Positions 1-9,231 of a DNA stretch of 64,000 nt are shown piece after piece. Every line of letters begins with the position of its first letter. Within the stretch, counting starts at the first letter, position 1. Position numbers and translations under genes: made by a program. Location of the stretch: positions 1 through 64,000 of the forward strand of contig OY253652.1 of NCBI GenBank assembly GCA_958009055.1. Reading direction: 5' to 3'. The stretch comes from Choricystis sp. odSpoLacu1 (Eukaryota > Chlorophyta > Trebouxiophyceae). The notes below the pieces were generated by a model, which was not told the origin of the DNA, did no database searches, and saw only the letters and a program-made list of their open reading frames with translations.

Positions 1-205
1 CCTAACCCTAACCCTAACCCTAACCCTAACCCTAACCCTAACCCTAACCCTAACCCTAACCCTAACCCTAACCCTAACCCTAACCCTAACCCTAACCCTA
101 ACCCTAACCCTAACCCTAACCCTAACCCTAACCCTAACCCTAACCCTAACCCTAACCCTAACCCTAACCCTAACCCTAACCCTAACCCTAACCCTAACCC
201 TAACC
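1..205. repeat. Telomere, (CCCTAA)n
   Basis: Uninterrupted tandem CCCTAA hexamers from the first base. The C-rich strand is on the plus strand, so the G-rich TTAGGG strand runs toward the left end, as expected at a left chromosome end. TTAGGG rather than the TTTAGGG or TTTTAGGG of many plants and green algae is seen directly. TTAGGG telomeres are known from some green algal lineages. Confidence 0.97.
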
Positions 206-473
206 CTGACCCTAACCCTGACCCTAACCCTAACCCTGACCCTGACCCTAACCCTAACCCTGACCCTGACCCTAACCCTAACCCTGACCCTGACCCTCAC
301 CCTAACCCTGACCCTGACCCTCACCCTAACCCTGACCCTGACCTCACCCTAACCCTGACCCTGACCTCACCCTAACCCTGACCCTGACCTCACCCTAACC
401 CTGACCCTGACCTCACCCTAACCCTGACCCTGACCTCACCCTAACCCTGACCCTGACCTCACCCTAACCCTAA
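206..473. repeat. Degenerate telomeric repeats and 23-bp higher-order repeat
   Basis: CCCTAA hexamers become mixed with CCCTGA and CCCTCA variants from about 206. From about 342 the array settles into a 23-bp unit: a 5-nt CCTCA followed by CCCTAA, CCCTGA and CCCTGA. The CCTCA element recurs at 342, 365, 388, 411, 434 and 457. The last unit ends in CCCTAA CCCTAA and unique sequence begins near 474. Confidence 0.93.
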
Positions 474-762
474 GCGCGGGGTACTGTTTTGGCGTGTCCA
501 TCTTTCGACCCTCTCCAGCATTTGCAGCCCAACACTCTCTTCGTCCCGTCCTCCTCTCCAACAACCCTGCCGTCTCCCATCACCCTGCTCTCCGCCTCCC
601 ACCAAAGACATGGCTGCCTCGCCGAGCGAGGCCAGAGCACACACCCCAACCGACCGCTATCGCACCGACCCCAGCCCCCCTGCCTCCACACACACACACA
701 CCAAAAGCAAAAAAAAAACTGCATCGAGGGCGATCCTGCTTTACACCTCCCCTCCCCCCCCA
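474..762. other. Subtelomeric unique sequence, no gene seen
   Basis: No supported coding region. It holds a short (CA)n run near 690-702 and an A-run near 709-717. It lies 3' of the minus-strand glycosyltransferase gene and probably carries its 3' UTR. The short ORFs here are proline/serine/histidine-rich reading of C-rich DNA and look fortuitous. Confidence 0.5.
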
Positions 763-1527
763 TCAATCACGCAGCCGCGCCGCCCACACCATGGTCGCCA
801 CCTCTTTCGGCCACGTCACATCCTCCATCACCAGCGCCACCCCATGCTTCAACACCAGCAGACTAAAAATGCTTTGATCATGGCGATGGTCCTGAAAATC
901 AGGGTGGTTGGGGGTCACACTGGCCACATCCGTCAACAACGCCGCCCGCTCGCACAAGGCGAGCCAGCGGTCGACTAGGTCGACCGTGCGGGGACACTTT
1001 TTGAACAGGAGGACGGCGCCACTGAGCTGGCGTTCCAGGCCGTACGTGGCGACGTCCATGTTTAATGCAGCATACACATCGCCCTTGGTCCAGGTGCGCG
1101 TGTTGTGGGGCATGCGGTAGCCCAGAAACCCGTGGCGACGGGCCAGGTCCAGCATGGGGGTCGGGTCCCCCGTCACCACGCTGCCCGCGTCGACGTACAT
1201 GACGACGTCGCCATCGGCGGCTTCTTCCAGCAATTTCTTCACAAAGTACGGCTTCCACAGCCAGTAGCCGCCTCCACGAGGCGCGTTGAGTATGTCGGCG
1301 TGTTTGGCCGCGTACGCGGGGTCGATGTCCGCCTTGTCTGCCGCCACAATTTTCCCAAACGCACCCGTCGCGCGCGCCTCCGACGCCAGGCGGTCGCGTT
1401 GGCGAGCAAAAGGGCCCGTACCATACGTCAGAAAGACGTCGTTGTGCTTCGTGGTGGTGGTGCGGGATGGTGTGGTGGAGGCGGAGGCCAGCGCGATTGA
1501 GGCAGCGAGGAAGAGCGCGCGTTGCAT
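763..1527 (-). CDS. Secreted glycosyltransferase-like protein (YWLWKP type)
   Basis: Intronless ORF of 254 residues, started at the ATG that gives a clear signal peptide (hydrophobic LFLAASIALASAS in the first 20 residues). The body looks like a GT-A glycosyltransferase: a GGGYWLWKPYFV block near residue 95, then VVMYVDAGS, an acidic motif in the place of the metal/nucleotide-sugar-binding DxD, and an HDQSIF block near the C-terminus. Similar small glycosyltransferases with the YWLWKP motif modify cell-surface glycans. The acceptor and donor sugar cannot be read from sequence. It is the first gene from the telomere and is transcribed toward it. A divergent partner gene 310 bp away is also secretory. 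The glycosyltransferase fold is moderately sure; the exact family is not. Confidence 0.7.
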   Translation of the reverse strand: MQRALFLAASIALASASTTPSRTTTTKHNDVFLTYGTGPFARQRDRLASEARATGAFGKIVAADKADIDPAYAAKHADILNAPRGGGYWLWKPYFVKKLLEEAADGDVVMYVDAGSVVTGDPTPMLDLARRHGFLGYRMPHNTRTWTKGDVYAALNMDVATYGLERQLSGAVLLFKKCPRTVDLVDRWLALCERAALLTDVASVTPNHPDFQDHRHDQSIFSLLVLKHGVALVMEDVTWPKEVATMVWAARLRD

Positions 1528-1836
1528 GGTGGTTTCGCGGGCGAGCTGTGGCGTGCGGGATGAGGGCTGAGCACTTGAGCTCACGCGCAGGCTCTGGCGC
1601 GTGAAGGCGAGGAAGGCGGGAGGGCGGGGCGTGCGCGCGCGGAAGAGAAAAACGGCGACGCCGATTTTCGAACAGAGTGGGGTCGGGGTCGACATCTTGC
1701 GCCACTCTCTCTTTTGCCGCGCTTTTGGCGCGCGCCCTCCGGCTCCCTTGCCCCACGCACGGCCAGAAGTGTGTGCGCGTGTGCGCAAGGGCGGCAGCCC
1801 CGCCCATCCACCCACGCTACCCACGCACAACACACG
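1528..1836. promoter_or_regulatory. Shared divergent promoter region of two glycosyltransferase genes
   Basis: 309 bp separate the start codons of two diverging genes whose products both carry signal peptides. It is C/G-rich with no obvious TATA box. Co-regulation of the pair is an inference from layout only. Confidence 0.4.
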
Positions 1837-3420
1837 ATGCGACTCCCGCGGCTCATCGCCGCCGCAATCGCTCTGGCGCTGGTCTCCCCCACCACCGCCG
1901 CCCGGCCCCGCCCGTCGGCCCGCACTGCGTCCAGGAGGCATGGTGCTGCAGCTGCTGGCGGGGCGCCGCCCCCCTCCCCCATCTTAACCAGCCTGCACGC
2001 TGGCTACACGCGCCACCCCCACGCCGACCCACACGACGACACCTCCATCATCGCCTGGACGCCGCCGTCAACATGGTATGGTGAGCATGAAGCTACGACC
2101 ATTGCGCGCGCGTTCCCTGGGTGCCAGCACCCGGAGTGGTGCGACGAGAATTACACCAACACCACCACGCTCGCCGTGCAGACCGCCATCCACGCCGCCC
2201 AAAACCCGCCATCCTGCGACTCCGCCCGCCTGCTCATCATCACCGACGAGTGGCCATCGGGGCTGGGGTCCACGCTGGCCATTCACGCGTACACGCTAGC
2301 CCTGGCGCTGTCGGACAATCGCGTCGTTGTGCGCGTCCCCACCCAAGGCTGGCCTTTTGCACCGCCCTCGCTGTGCCAGTGCGACCGTGTCGGCACGCCC
2401 TGTGTGCCTGGAGGCGACGCCTCTGCCACCCACGTCTCCTCCCTGGACTGCCTGTTCATTCCCGCCTCAAAGTGCGGCCTGCCGTCCGACTGGCGTTCCG
2501 CCCCGCCCTGGCGCCTGGGCGCCCCCGACCGGGTCATGCAGGCGACCTCCGTGTCTGAAGTCGCCGGCATCAGCCAGTGTGAAGCCACGGTGCAGGCTCG
2601 GTCGTCGGGGTTGGCAGCCTTTGCGCACCACCCGCCATCGTGGTGGCACGCCCAGCTGGTGACCTACGTCGCCCGCCCCAGGCCCTCCACGCTGACCCAC
2701 ATCGTGGCCCCCGCCATGGCGAATGCGTTTTGGGCGACGGGTGGGGTCCCGCCCCGCCCCCTGGCCGCCGTGTTCATGCGGGGCGGCGACAAAGGCAGTG
2801 AAGCCACGCTGCGCCCTGTGGACGCGTATTTCAACGAGCTGGCCCCCGTGGCAACCGCTCTGAATGTGACGCACGTGTATGTGTCGTCTGATGATGCCGC
2901 GTTGGTGGAAGCCGCCCTGGATGAGTACGACGGTGCGAGCCGGGAAGCGGGTGCTGCAGCCACCACGGTCGCGCCCATGGCTGTCGGGTTGGCTCAACCC
3001 CTGAAACCACAGCCAGAGGCTTCCTCAAAAGCTGCTGCTGTCTACTCCCTGCACGCCATCGAGTGGGGCCGCGCCCAGGGCGGCACCACCTTCTCCGCGC
3101 TCATGGCGTCCGCCGGCACGTGGCGCATGGAGCACACCGTGCGCCTGGCCATCGCAGACATGTACATCACCGCAAGCGCAGACATCGCTGCCGGCACCCT
3201 GTCCTCCAACTGGTGCCGCACGTCGGACGCGCTGCGCCGGGCGGCGGGGAGAGGGCGCACTCCCTATGTGACCCCCGAAAAAACACTCTACTACTCCATC
3301 TGCCCCAACGTGGAGGACACCGCCCCCGACCACGGCAAACACATGGCCGACTGGCCGGCCGCGGTGGCGTCGTTGAAGGCGGCGACGGCGGCCACTTGGG
3401 CAGGAGAGGGGGGGAAGTGA
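1837..3420 (+). CDS. Fucosyltransferase-like (FUT8/GT23-type) secretory protein
   Basis: Intronless, 527 residues from the ATG at 1837, chosen because it begins a signal peptide (MRLPRLIAAAIALALVSPTTA). An upstream in-frame ATG at 1714 only adds low-complexity residues. The C-terminal half matches the layout of alpha-1,6-fucosyltransferase-like GT-B enzymes. It has VFMRGGDKGSEA, in the position of the family's donor-binding HVRRTDKxxxEA loop, then VTHVYVSSDDAALVEAA and finally ADMYITASAD...LSSNWCR, corresponding to the 'SDIYxLSxxDxxVxTxSSNVCR' segment. Several cysteines in the N-terminal half suggest a disulfide-bonded lumenal domain. The likely role is transfer of fucose or a related sugar to glycans in the Golgi. 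The exact linkage is unknown. The gene ends facing the PAPS-type transporter. Confidence 0.65.
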   Translation: MRLPRLIAAAIALALVSPTTAARPRPSARTASRRHGAAAAGGAPPPSPILTSLHAGYTRHPHADPHDDTSIIAWTPPSTWYGEHEATTIARAFPGCQHPEWCDENYTNTTTLAVQTAIHAAQNPPSCDSARLLIITDEWPSGLGSTLAIHAYTLALALSDNRVVVRVPTQGWPFAPPSLCQCDRVGTPCVPGGDASATHVSSLDCLFIPASKCGLPSDWRSAPPWRLGAPDRVMQATSVSEVAGISQCEATVQARSSGLAAFAHHPPSWWHAQLVTYVARPRPSTLTHIVAPAMANAFWATGGVPPRPLAAVFMRGGDKGSEATLRPVDAYFNELAPVATALNVTHVYVSSDDAALVEAALDEYDGASREAGAAATTVAPMAVGLAQPLKPQPEASSKAAAVYSLHAIEWGRAQGGTTFSALMASAGTWRMEHTVRLAIADMYITASADIAAGTLSSNWCRTSDALRRAAGRGRTPYVTPEKTLYYSICPNVEDTAPDHGKHMADWPAAVASLKAATAATWAGEGGK

Positions 3421-4114
3421 GCGAGAGGCAGCAGGGTTTTTTTGCGTTTAAACACACAACCGTTTTCCTTTTCTGTTGCTTCACACATAGAAACTTGGTG
3501 TGCGTTCTGCGCCTGCTTACAAATTGTCGAAGTGCGTGCGTGCCGGGGGGAGGAAAGGCGCGGACAAGCAGGGGCGGCGGCAAAACGGCAGGGTGCCGCG
3601 TCTGCCGTCCCTACACATCACGCACACTTGTCGCCGTTTCCCGCCCAACGCGGCACGTGTTTCCAATGAGGCCCGCCATGGTTTGATTCGCGTGCAGATG
3701 CGAATGATCAGGAGGGTGGCAGAATTCTTGAGGGGTGACGGAGGGGGGACCATAAAAAAAGACTTTGCAGGAAGGAGGGCAACCACCAAACCGGCATCAA
3801 CAAAGAGACTTGGGGCGGGGGTGGGTAGAGGAAGGTAAGGGAATCTTCAGAAAGGTGTGGGTGTTGCGGGGAGGGGGGAGGGTTCAAACTTCGATCAACG
3901 GGGGGGAAGGATCGCAGCATCATGAGTTGTGCGCGCACAGGCGCGCGCAAAACGCAACCACGCCGCACCAAGGCAGCGTGGTCGGAGAGTTGTGGAGTTT
4001 GTGCGGACTCTAGCCATCCTTGGCCAAATGCAGGGCCAACAAACGCGACCGCCGCGCGCGTGTGTGCCAGCGCGCTGTGGCACCCACGCGCGCGTGCGTT
4101 AAAACCCTTTGTTT
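3421..4114. other. Intergenic, convergent gene ends; nothing recognised
   Basis: 694 bp between the 3' ends of the fucosyltransferase-like gene and the transporter gene. No ORF with protein-like composition, no RNA gene seen. It contains T-rich stretches just after the plus gene, as expected for 3' UTR. Confidence 0.5.
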
Positions 4115-5284
4115 TCACTCGCCAACCGGCTTGCGCCGCGGCAACGACGGGCTGGCCACGCCCGCCCTGGACGCCACCGCCGCCCGCACGCGGGCGCCGC
4201 TGCGCGCAAACAGGGCGCCAAACACGAGGGCCGCGCCGAGTGCTTCGCGCGGGGTGAGTGGGTGGCCGTACGTGGCCGCGGACACCAGCACGGACGCCAG
4301 CTGGCGCACCGTCATGGTCAGTGACAGCACGAGGGCGCCATAGTGGCGCACCGTCAGCGTGATCAACAGGGAGGACGCGGTGGCGGAGGCTGCGAGGGCC
4401 GCGATCCAGGCGGCTGCGGTCGGGTGGTCGCCACAAAACGCCAACGCGCCCGCGACGCCCGCGCGCGCGCCGGCGACGCCGCCCAGGGCAAGAGCAGCCA
4501 AAGAGGCAGCGCACGAAAACAAGGAGACGTAGAGGACTTGATTCGCCGCAGACACGGTGGCCCGGTCAAACATGCGGTCTTGCAGGGTGGAGGTGAGGCC
4601 GTCGGCGGCCAGGTAGGCAGCCAGCAGCCCACCCCCCGCCACGTGGGCGAGCGTGGTGGCGGTGGCAGCAGCAGCTGAGCCGGTGGCACTTGTGTCCACC
4701 GCTCTGTGCGCCACAGACCCGCCATCCATGAACAGCCAGCAGCCTGACATGACGGCGACCGCGACACCGACATCGGCGCGCCCGTACGACCGCCGCAGCC
4801 ACAGCGCGCCCCACGCCATGACGGGCACTGGTTTCAGGCACTTGGCCAGTGTTTGGGCGCCAAACGACACATACTTCAACGCTTCATACTGGCAACTGGT
4901 CGCCGCCACGTTGGTCAGCGAAACAGCAGCATAAGACGAGAGCGGGGCGGCGGGGCGCGCGGCGCGCACGCCTTCGCGCAGCGTGAGTGTGATGGCCGCC
5001 ACGATGATCGTGGCCAGCCGGTTGCACAGCACCAGGAACAGGGAGTGGTTGAAGTAGGCGCCGTCAAAGGGGCGCGTCATGATGCGTTCCTGTGTGGGTG
5101 GGTGGGAGGCGAAGAGGTTGGACGAGGCAGCGGTGTGCGCGCGTTGGTTCCTTCTCCCCTCCTGTCCTCTCTCTCTCTCCCTCACCTGACACACGCCGTA
5201 CATCACCAGCGTGGCCATCACGCCGCCCGTGCACGCGCAGAAGTGGAGGCGGTCGCCGGTGGACGGGGCGACGGGGCGCCGCAT
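4115..5284 (-). CDS. Nucleotide-sugar/PAPS transporter (SLC35B family)
   Basis: Two exons (5186-5284 and 4115-5089) around a 96-bp GTGAGG...ACACAG intron give about 357 residues. The splice restores the SLC35B hallmark in which a first membrane helix ending in YGVCQ is followed by ERIMTRPF. The protein then has about nine further hydrophobic segments, including FLVLCNRLATIIVAAITL, and the ALKYVSFGAQTLAKCLKPVPVM block typical of UAA/PAPST transporters. These proteins move UDP-sugars or the sulfate donor PAPS from the cytosol into the Golgi or ER lumen. The C-terminal RRKPVGE tail resembles a dilysine-type ER/Golgi retrieval signal. It lies next to two secretory glycosyltransferase-like genes, which fits a glycan-sulfation or glycan-assembly role. 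Substrate (PAPS versus UDP-sugar) is inferred; PAPST is favoured by the KYVSFGAQTLAKC block. Confidence 0.82.
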   Translation of the reverse strand: MRRPVAPSTGDRLHFCACTGGVMATLVMYGVCQVRERERGQEGRRNQRAHTAASSNLFASHPPTQERIMTRPFDGAYFNHSLFLVLCNRLATIIVAAITLTLREGVRAARPAAPLSSYAAVSLTNVAATSCQYEALKYVSFGAQTLAKCLKPVPVMAWGALWLRRSYGRADVGVAVAVMSGCWLFMDGGSVAHRAVDTSATGSAAAATATTLAHVAGGGLLAAYLAADGLTSTLQDRMFDRATVSAANQVLYVSLFSCAASLAALALGGVAGARAGVAGALAFCGDHPTAAAWIAALAASATASSLLITLTVRHYGALVLSLTMTVRQLASVLVSAATYGHPLTPREALGAALVFGALFARSGARVRAAVASRAGVASPSLPRRKPVGE

Positions 5285-5641
5285 TTTTGGTCGCAAATGG
5301 GACGAGGGCGGTGAATCAAACTTCGCACACACACGCCACACCTTCTTCGAGCCAGGCGCCTGTCTCTCCCCTCAGTACGCACGGAGGGTGTGTCCGTGAG
5401 TACTGTGGGGAGGAAAGGGGGGTGGGGGGGAACCCGGGTGTGGCAGCAGCGCGCCAGCGCGACGCAAAAAGAAACTCTGGGGGGGTGTCGTCGCCTTTTT
5501 TTGGAGCGACGACGTTTTGGTTGTGGGGGGCTTCCCCACCGTCGCGCCCCCGGGTTGGATGGCCCCGTCGAAAGATCAAAGCAGTCGTCAACAAAAAGCA
5601 AAGCTACAAACACACACACACACACACACACAAAACCACCA
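5285..5641. other. Intergenic with (CA)n microsatellite
   Basis: Upstream of the transporter and downstream of the zinc-finger gene. A (CA)n tract runs about 5608-5632. G-rich runs near 5415-5435. No gene seen. Confidence 0.5.
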
Positions 5642-6898
5642 TCACACCGACACCAGCACGCTGCACGCGCGCCGCCCGCACGCGGCGTCCGCGATCACCA
5701 CCATCAGCTCCACCGGCAGCGCGGCGAAAAGAGACACGCCCGCCGCCCTGTGATGGGCTGCCATCAGCAGGGCGGCCCGGCGGGCGGCGGGGGCGGTGGA
5801 CGCAGCGGCACGCAACGCCTCGACGTCTGGCTCATCCACCCCGCCATCACTCGGCAAGCGCAACACCAGCGCGTCCAGCGTGGTGTTGGCGGACAGTGCT
5901 TGTCCAAAAGCTACCAACACAGCCCGCCACAGGCGAGTCCCCGCCCCCCCCCCACCCCCATCCACCGCCGACGCGTCCACGCGCAGCCCCTTCAAGCACG
6001 CGTTGCGGGCCAGGGAGCGGGCCAGCAGCACCAGGCCGGCCGCCACGGCGGGCGCGTCGGCGGCGTGGCAGTCGTGGAGGGCGAGGGTGAGGCCGCGCAG
6101 GGAGGGGGGGCCAGTGTGGGAGGGGTGTGATGGGTCGTCGGACGACCACTCCTTCCTCATCCAGCCATCACTCAGCAAAGCAGCCACACACGCCAACGTA
6201 GCGGGTGTCGCTGCCAGCAACGCCACATCGTTGAACTTGGCCACCGCGCGGGCGGCGGCCACGGTCGCGCGCGCCGTCGCGAGCCTGTCGACCGAAAACC
6301 GTTCCGCCAACGAGGCGCCGCCATCGGTGACGCCCACGTGGCGCAGCAGCTCGGTGGTGGCGGCCGTGCGCAGGGCCAGCAGGGAGGCGTCGGCCTGGGG
6401 CGCCCGTTTCTGCTTGGACAGAGGGGGAGGCTCAAACGGTGTCACCGCCACCGCGCGCGCCCCCCCCGTCAGCGCGGCCCCCAGGGCGGACCGGCGGTGG
6501 CGCATGCCGGTGGTGTGCGCGGTCCAGGCGGATGGCGGGCGGCGGGGCACAAAGCAGTCGCACGTGGCGCAGTGCAGGGTAGTGGCCGTGGAGCGGGGAC
6601 CAGGGCAAGCAGGGGGGACACGCAGCTCAGCAGCAGCAGCGACGGCGGCCGCGCCTCTTCCAGCGTTTTCTCCACCATCTGGCCGTCGCCTGCGGCCTGG
6701 CCCGCCGACTGGGCCGTCGCGGGGGGGCTGGCATGCGGGGACGCCACCGCCCGCCAGCAGCGCGGCCACGTGGGCCACGTCAGCGTCCAGGCGAGGGACG
6801 CGACCGCGTGCGTTGACGTCGCCATCATCTTCAGATGAGGACGACGGGTCCGAGTCGGACGCGTCGGCGGGCGGGGGCGCGACGCGAATGGCCTCCAT
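5642..6898 (-). CDS. C2H2/U1-type zinc-finger protein, function unknown
   Basis: A single 418-residue reading frame. The N-terminus is acidic and serine-rich (residues 13-28). A zinc finger near residues 109-136 is visible as C-x2-C-x12-H-x5-H, in the order LHCATCDCF...AHTTGMRHRR. That is the spacing of U1/matrin-type fingers that bind RNA or DNA. The C-terminal half contains leucine-rich stretches (SLRGLTLALHDC, CLKGLRVDASAV, TTLDALVLRL) reminiscent of leucine-rich repeats. No catalytic motif is seen. A role in RNA handling or nuclear scaffolding is possible but not shown. Start chosen at the first ATG of the frame; no splice is needed. Confidence 0.6.
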   Translation of the reverse strand: MEAIRVAPPPADASDSDPSSSSEDDGDVNARGRVPRLDADVAHVAALLAGGGVPACQPPRDGPVGGPGRRRRPDGGENAGRGAAAVAAAAELRVPPACPGPRSTATTLHCATCDCFVPRRPPSAWTAHTTGMRHRRSALGAALTGGARAVAVTPFEPPPLSKQKRAPQADASLLALRTAATTELLRHVGVTDGGASLAERFSVDRLATARATVAAARAVAKFNDVALLAATPATLACVAALLSDGWMRKEWSSDDPSHPSHTGPPSLRGLTLALHDCHAADAPAVAAGLVLLARSLARNACLKGLRVDASAVDGGGGGAGTRLWRAVLVAFGQALSANTTLDALVLRLPSDGGVDEPDVEALRAAASTAPAARRAALLMAAHHRAAGVSLFAALPVELMVVIADAACGRRACSVLVSV

Positions 6899-7160
6899 TG
6901 GGGGGGACGGCTTTTTTCACGCCCTGCTCCCGCCGGGGCCCGCCTCCGGGCGTGGAGGGGAAGGGTGCACACAAGTGTGTGCGTGTGTCGAGCCAGCACG
7001 CGCGTCCGCGCACGCGGGCCGCGACAGGGAGAAGAGAGGGCACGTCGAAACAACAAGCGCGAGGTTGTGTGCGTTGCCGACCTCTCTCTCTCTCGACCCC
7101 ACCCCCACCTCTTGTCTCTTCACGGTGTCTACACACAACAAAACATGCCTTCTCTCACTC

Positions 7161-7514
7161 TCACACCGCCACCCAGTACGCCGTCACCGTGACCCCAACA
7201 TCCCCCCCCCCCTCCCAAACCACGCTGACACCTCCATCACTCCCTGGATCCCCCGCCAGCGCGGCCGCCACCGCCTGCCCCCCCCCCGTGCGCGCGTGCA
7301 CGGTGGCTGTGACGGCCAGCTTGAGGGGGGCGCGCAGGGCGGCCAGCCTGGCCAGGGCGGCGGCTGTGAGGGCGGCCGCCGCGTCGGCGGCCGCGTTGGC
7401 GTCGGTGGGGGGGGCGGTGGCGTGGCCCAGGGTGGCGGCCACCGCGTCCAGCAGGGCGGCTCGGATGGCAGTGGCGGTGGCGGAGGGTGAGAGGGGCGCA
7501 GGTGAAGGCGTCAT
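7161..7514 (-). CDS. Tctex-1 type dynein light chain
   Basis: 117 residues, the usual length for this family, from the ATG at 7514. The N-terminal two-thirds is an alanine-rich helix region. The C-terminal third follows the Tctex pattern: APLKLAVTATVHARTGGG, matching the 'KY-VT--I-q--G-G' strand, then a tryptophan strand (SVVWEGG) and a final beta strand TVTAYWVAV ending at the stop. Tctex light chains form dimers on the dynein intermediate chain and occur in cytoplasmic and flagellar dyneins, including IFT dynein. If correct, this suggests a motile or ciliated stage. The sequence is strongly alanine-biased, so the call rests on the C-terminal pattern. An interstitial telomere-like array lies 130 bp upstream. 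Confidence 0.6.
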   Translation of the reverse strand: MTPSPAPLSPSATATAIRAALLDAVAATLGHATAPPTDANAAADAAAALTAAALARLAALRAPLKLAVTATVHARTGGGQAVAAALAGDPGSDGGVSVVWEGGGDVGVTVTAYWVAV

Positions 7515-7644
7515 GGTTGAGAGCGTGGGTGTGTGCGCACAGAGAGGGAGACGAAAGATAGGCGCGCGCGCGCCCGCCCCACACACACACCTCCCTGCTG
7601 TTCTGTCGCCCCCCCATTCGGGCGGCGACACGCGCGCCTCAAGA

Positions 7645-7864
7645 CCCTGACCCTGACCCTGACCCTGACCCTGACCCTGACCCTGACCCTGACCCTGACC
7701 CTGACCCTGACCCTGACCCTGACCCTGACCCTGACCCTGGCCCTGGCCCTGACCCTGGCCCTGGCCCTGACCCTGGCCCTGGCCCTGACCCTGCCCCTGC
7801 CCCTGCCCCTGCCCCTGGCCCTGGCCCTAGCCCGAACTCTAAGCCTAAGCCTAAGCCTAAGCCT
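7645..7864. repeat. Interstitial telomere-like hexamer array
   Basis: About 220 bp of telomere-derived hexamers, all in the same orientation as the terminal array. It begins with pure CCCTGA units to about 7738. It then has an 18-bp higher-order pattern CCCTGG CCCTGG CCCTGA repeated about three times, then CCCTGC units, then CCCTGG, and finally CCTAAG-type units to 7864. No pure CCCTAA is present. It sits upstream of the Tctex-like gene and just 3' of the next minus-strand gene. Confidence 0.92.
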
Positions 7865-7896
7865 TCATGTCCACTGTTTGTAAAAGACAACTACAC

Positions 7897-8791
7897 TCAT
7901 TCCCTTGGCCCCTCGAAGCCCCAGACGTGGCCACGCACGTACACGACGTCGCCACACCACTCCCCCAAATCACTCTCACACAGCGTGCCCACCGCCGCCA
8001 AGTCGAGCCAAACTAAAGCGTCATGAATCGGGGACGCCGGCCCCACGTCCACCGACGCCAGCCGCCCGCCGGACGCCAGTATGTTCCGCCACGCCAAACG
8101 CTCAGGCGTGGCGGCCAGCGTGGAGTGTGTCTGGCCGCGGCCCAGGTGGTAAGGGAAGGCGTCGTCACTGTAGGCTGGGTATTCGCACGCGTGCAGCAGC
8201 AACGCAAAGCCTGTGGATGGCGTGTGGACGAGGTGGCCGTGGAAGAGGTCGGTCGGGTGGAGGCGCAGGGGGGGGGGGGCGGTGGGGTGTGGAGTCGTCG
8301 CAGCCGCCTTCTCCCTTCCACCGCCTACCAATCACAGCTGCCACAAACAGAGCCGCCATGTACTGCGCCAGCTTCTCATCCACAAAGCGTCGCCCCTCGT
8401 CGCGCGGCGTCAGCAGCCCGTCGCGCGAGAGGGAGGGAGGGATTTCGACAGTCTCGCCCAACGTCGCCCGAAACGCGGCGGTGGGGGACCTCCCTGCCAC
8501 CACGCTCGCGTTCAGGTTGTGCCAGGCCAGGGGAGGGGGAGGGACGGGGTGGTGAATGATGTGACGGCGGGCGGAGCGTTCCTGAGAGAGAAAAGAGGGG
8601 AGAGGTGTTGGTTAGCGTCTGCGTGCGTCACAAAAAAGCACGTCATCTCTCACACAAACGCACAACACATTCACCCATGCAGAGCCAGTGGTGCGGCGGC
8701 GTCCTGCCACCAGGGCGACCAGCGCGTCGCCGGCAGCGTGGCGCGACGGTGCCGCCATTGGGCGCGGCGGCGGTGGCGTGGCTGGCGGCAT
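7897..8791 (-). CDS. Conserved-looking protein of unknown function
   Basis: Exon 1 (8675-8791, from the ATG at 8791) joins an exon starting at 8581 in phase 0, giving a segment that includes DEKLAQYMAALFVAAVIG. The C-terminal part (to 7897) is in another frame and contains the well-composed blocks LVHTPSTGFALLLHACEYPAY, SDDAFPYHLGRGQTHS and a tail rich in W, D and E. The two parts are separated by a G12 run (about 8268-8279). Either a one-base indel lies there or there is an intron using GTAGGC near 8330. The balanced composition of the C-terminal 120 residues argues for a real protein. I do not recognise the family. Confidence 0.5.
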
Positions 8792-9231
8792 GGATGGTGT
8801 GGTGTGTGTGTGCGCTTTGCAGCCGCCGCGCGGGCCGCGCGCCACGCGCGGCCGGCAGTGTGAAAAGTGTGGGACAGCAAGAGTGAGAAATTGGAGATGA
8901 GGGCGGTCTAGATGGCTCACAAAAAAAAACGCCCCCCCTCTGCGCCGTCTCCAAACCGAACCAACACACACTAGGCCCGCACATCGCTGCCCAAGCGCAC
9001 CTCAGAGCGCGCCGCGCTGTTTGTTCGCGCCACGACAACGCGTGGTGTCTCCGCCACAGCGAAATGGTGCGAGCCATTGCAGGCCGGCAGGGGGGGTGGC
9101 GGTTGGCGCCTTTAACGGACGCCGCCTGTGTTGCAACTCCCCGCGCTGCACTATTGGCTTCAGCAAGCATGGCTTGTGGCAGCCGTTTGCATTGTCGAGC
9201 TGCCGCGTGCGCACCCAGCCGCCAATGTTGA
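8792..9231. other. Divergent intergenic region; nothing specific
   Basis: 440 bp between the start codons of the unknown minus-strand gene and the MFS gene. No RNA gene or repeat noted. It should contain both promoters. Confidence 0.4.

Noticed and set aside
1600..1990. Long overlapping ORFs on both strands around 1.6-2.0 kb
   Set aside because: Composition is Pro/Arg/Ala-rich, they overlap the two glycosyltransferase genes in other frames, and they show no domain. They are shadows of GC-rich DNA.
5608..5632. Microsatellites such as (CA)n here, (GT)n at 47622-47645 and 63472-63496, and (CT)n near 54123 and 54628
   Set aside because: Simple repeats common in eukaryotic introns and intergenic DNA; nothing indicates a specific function.
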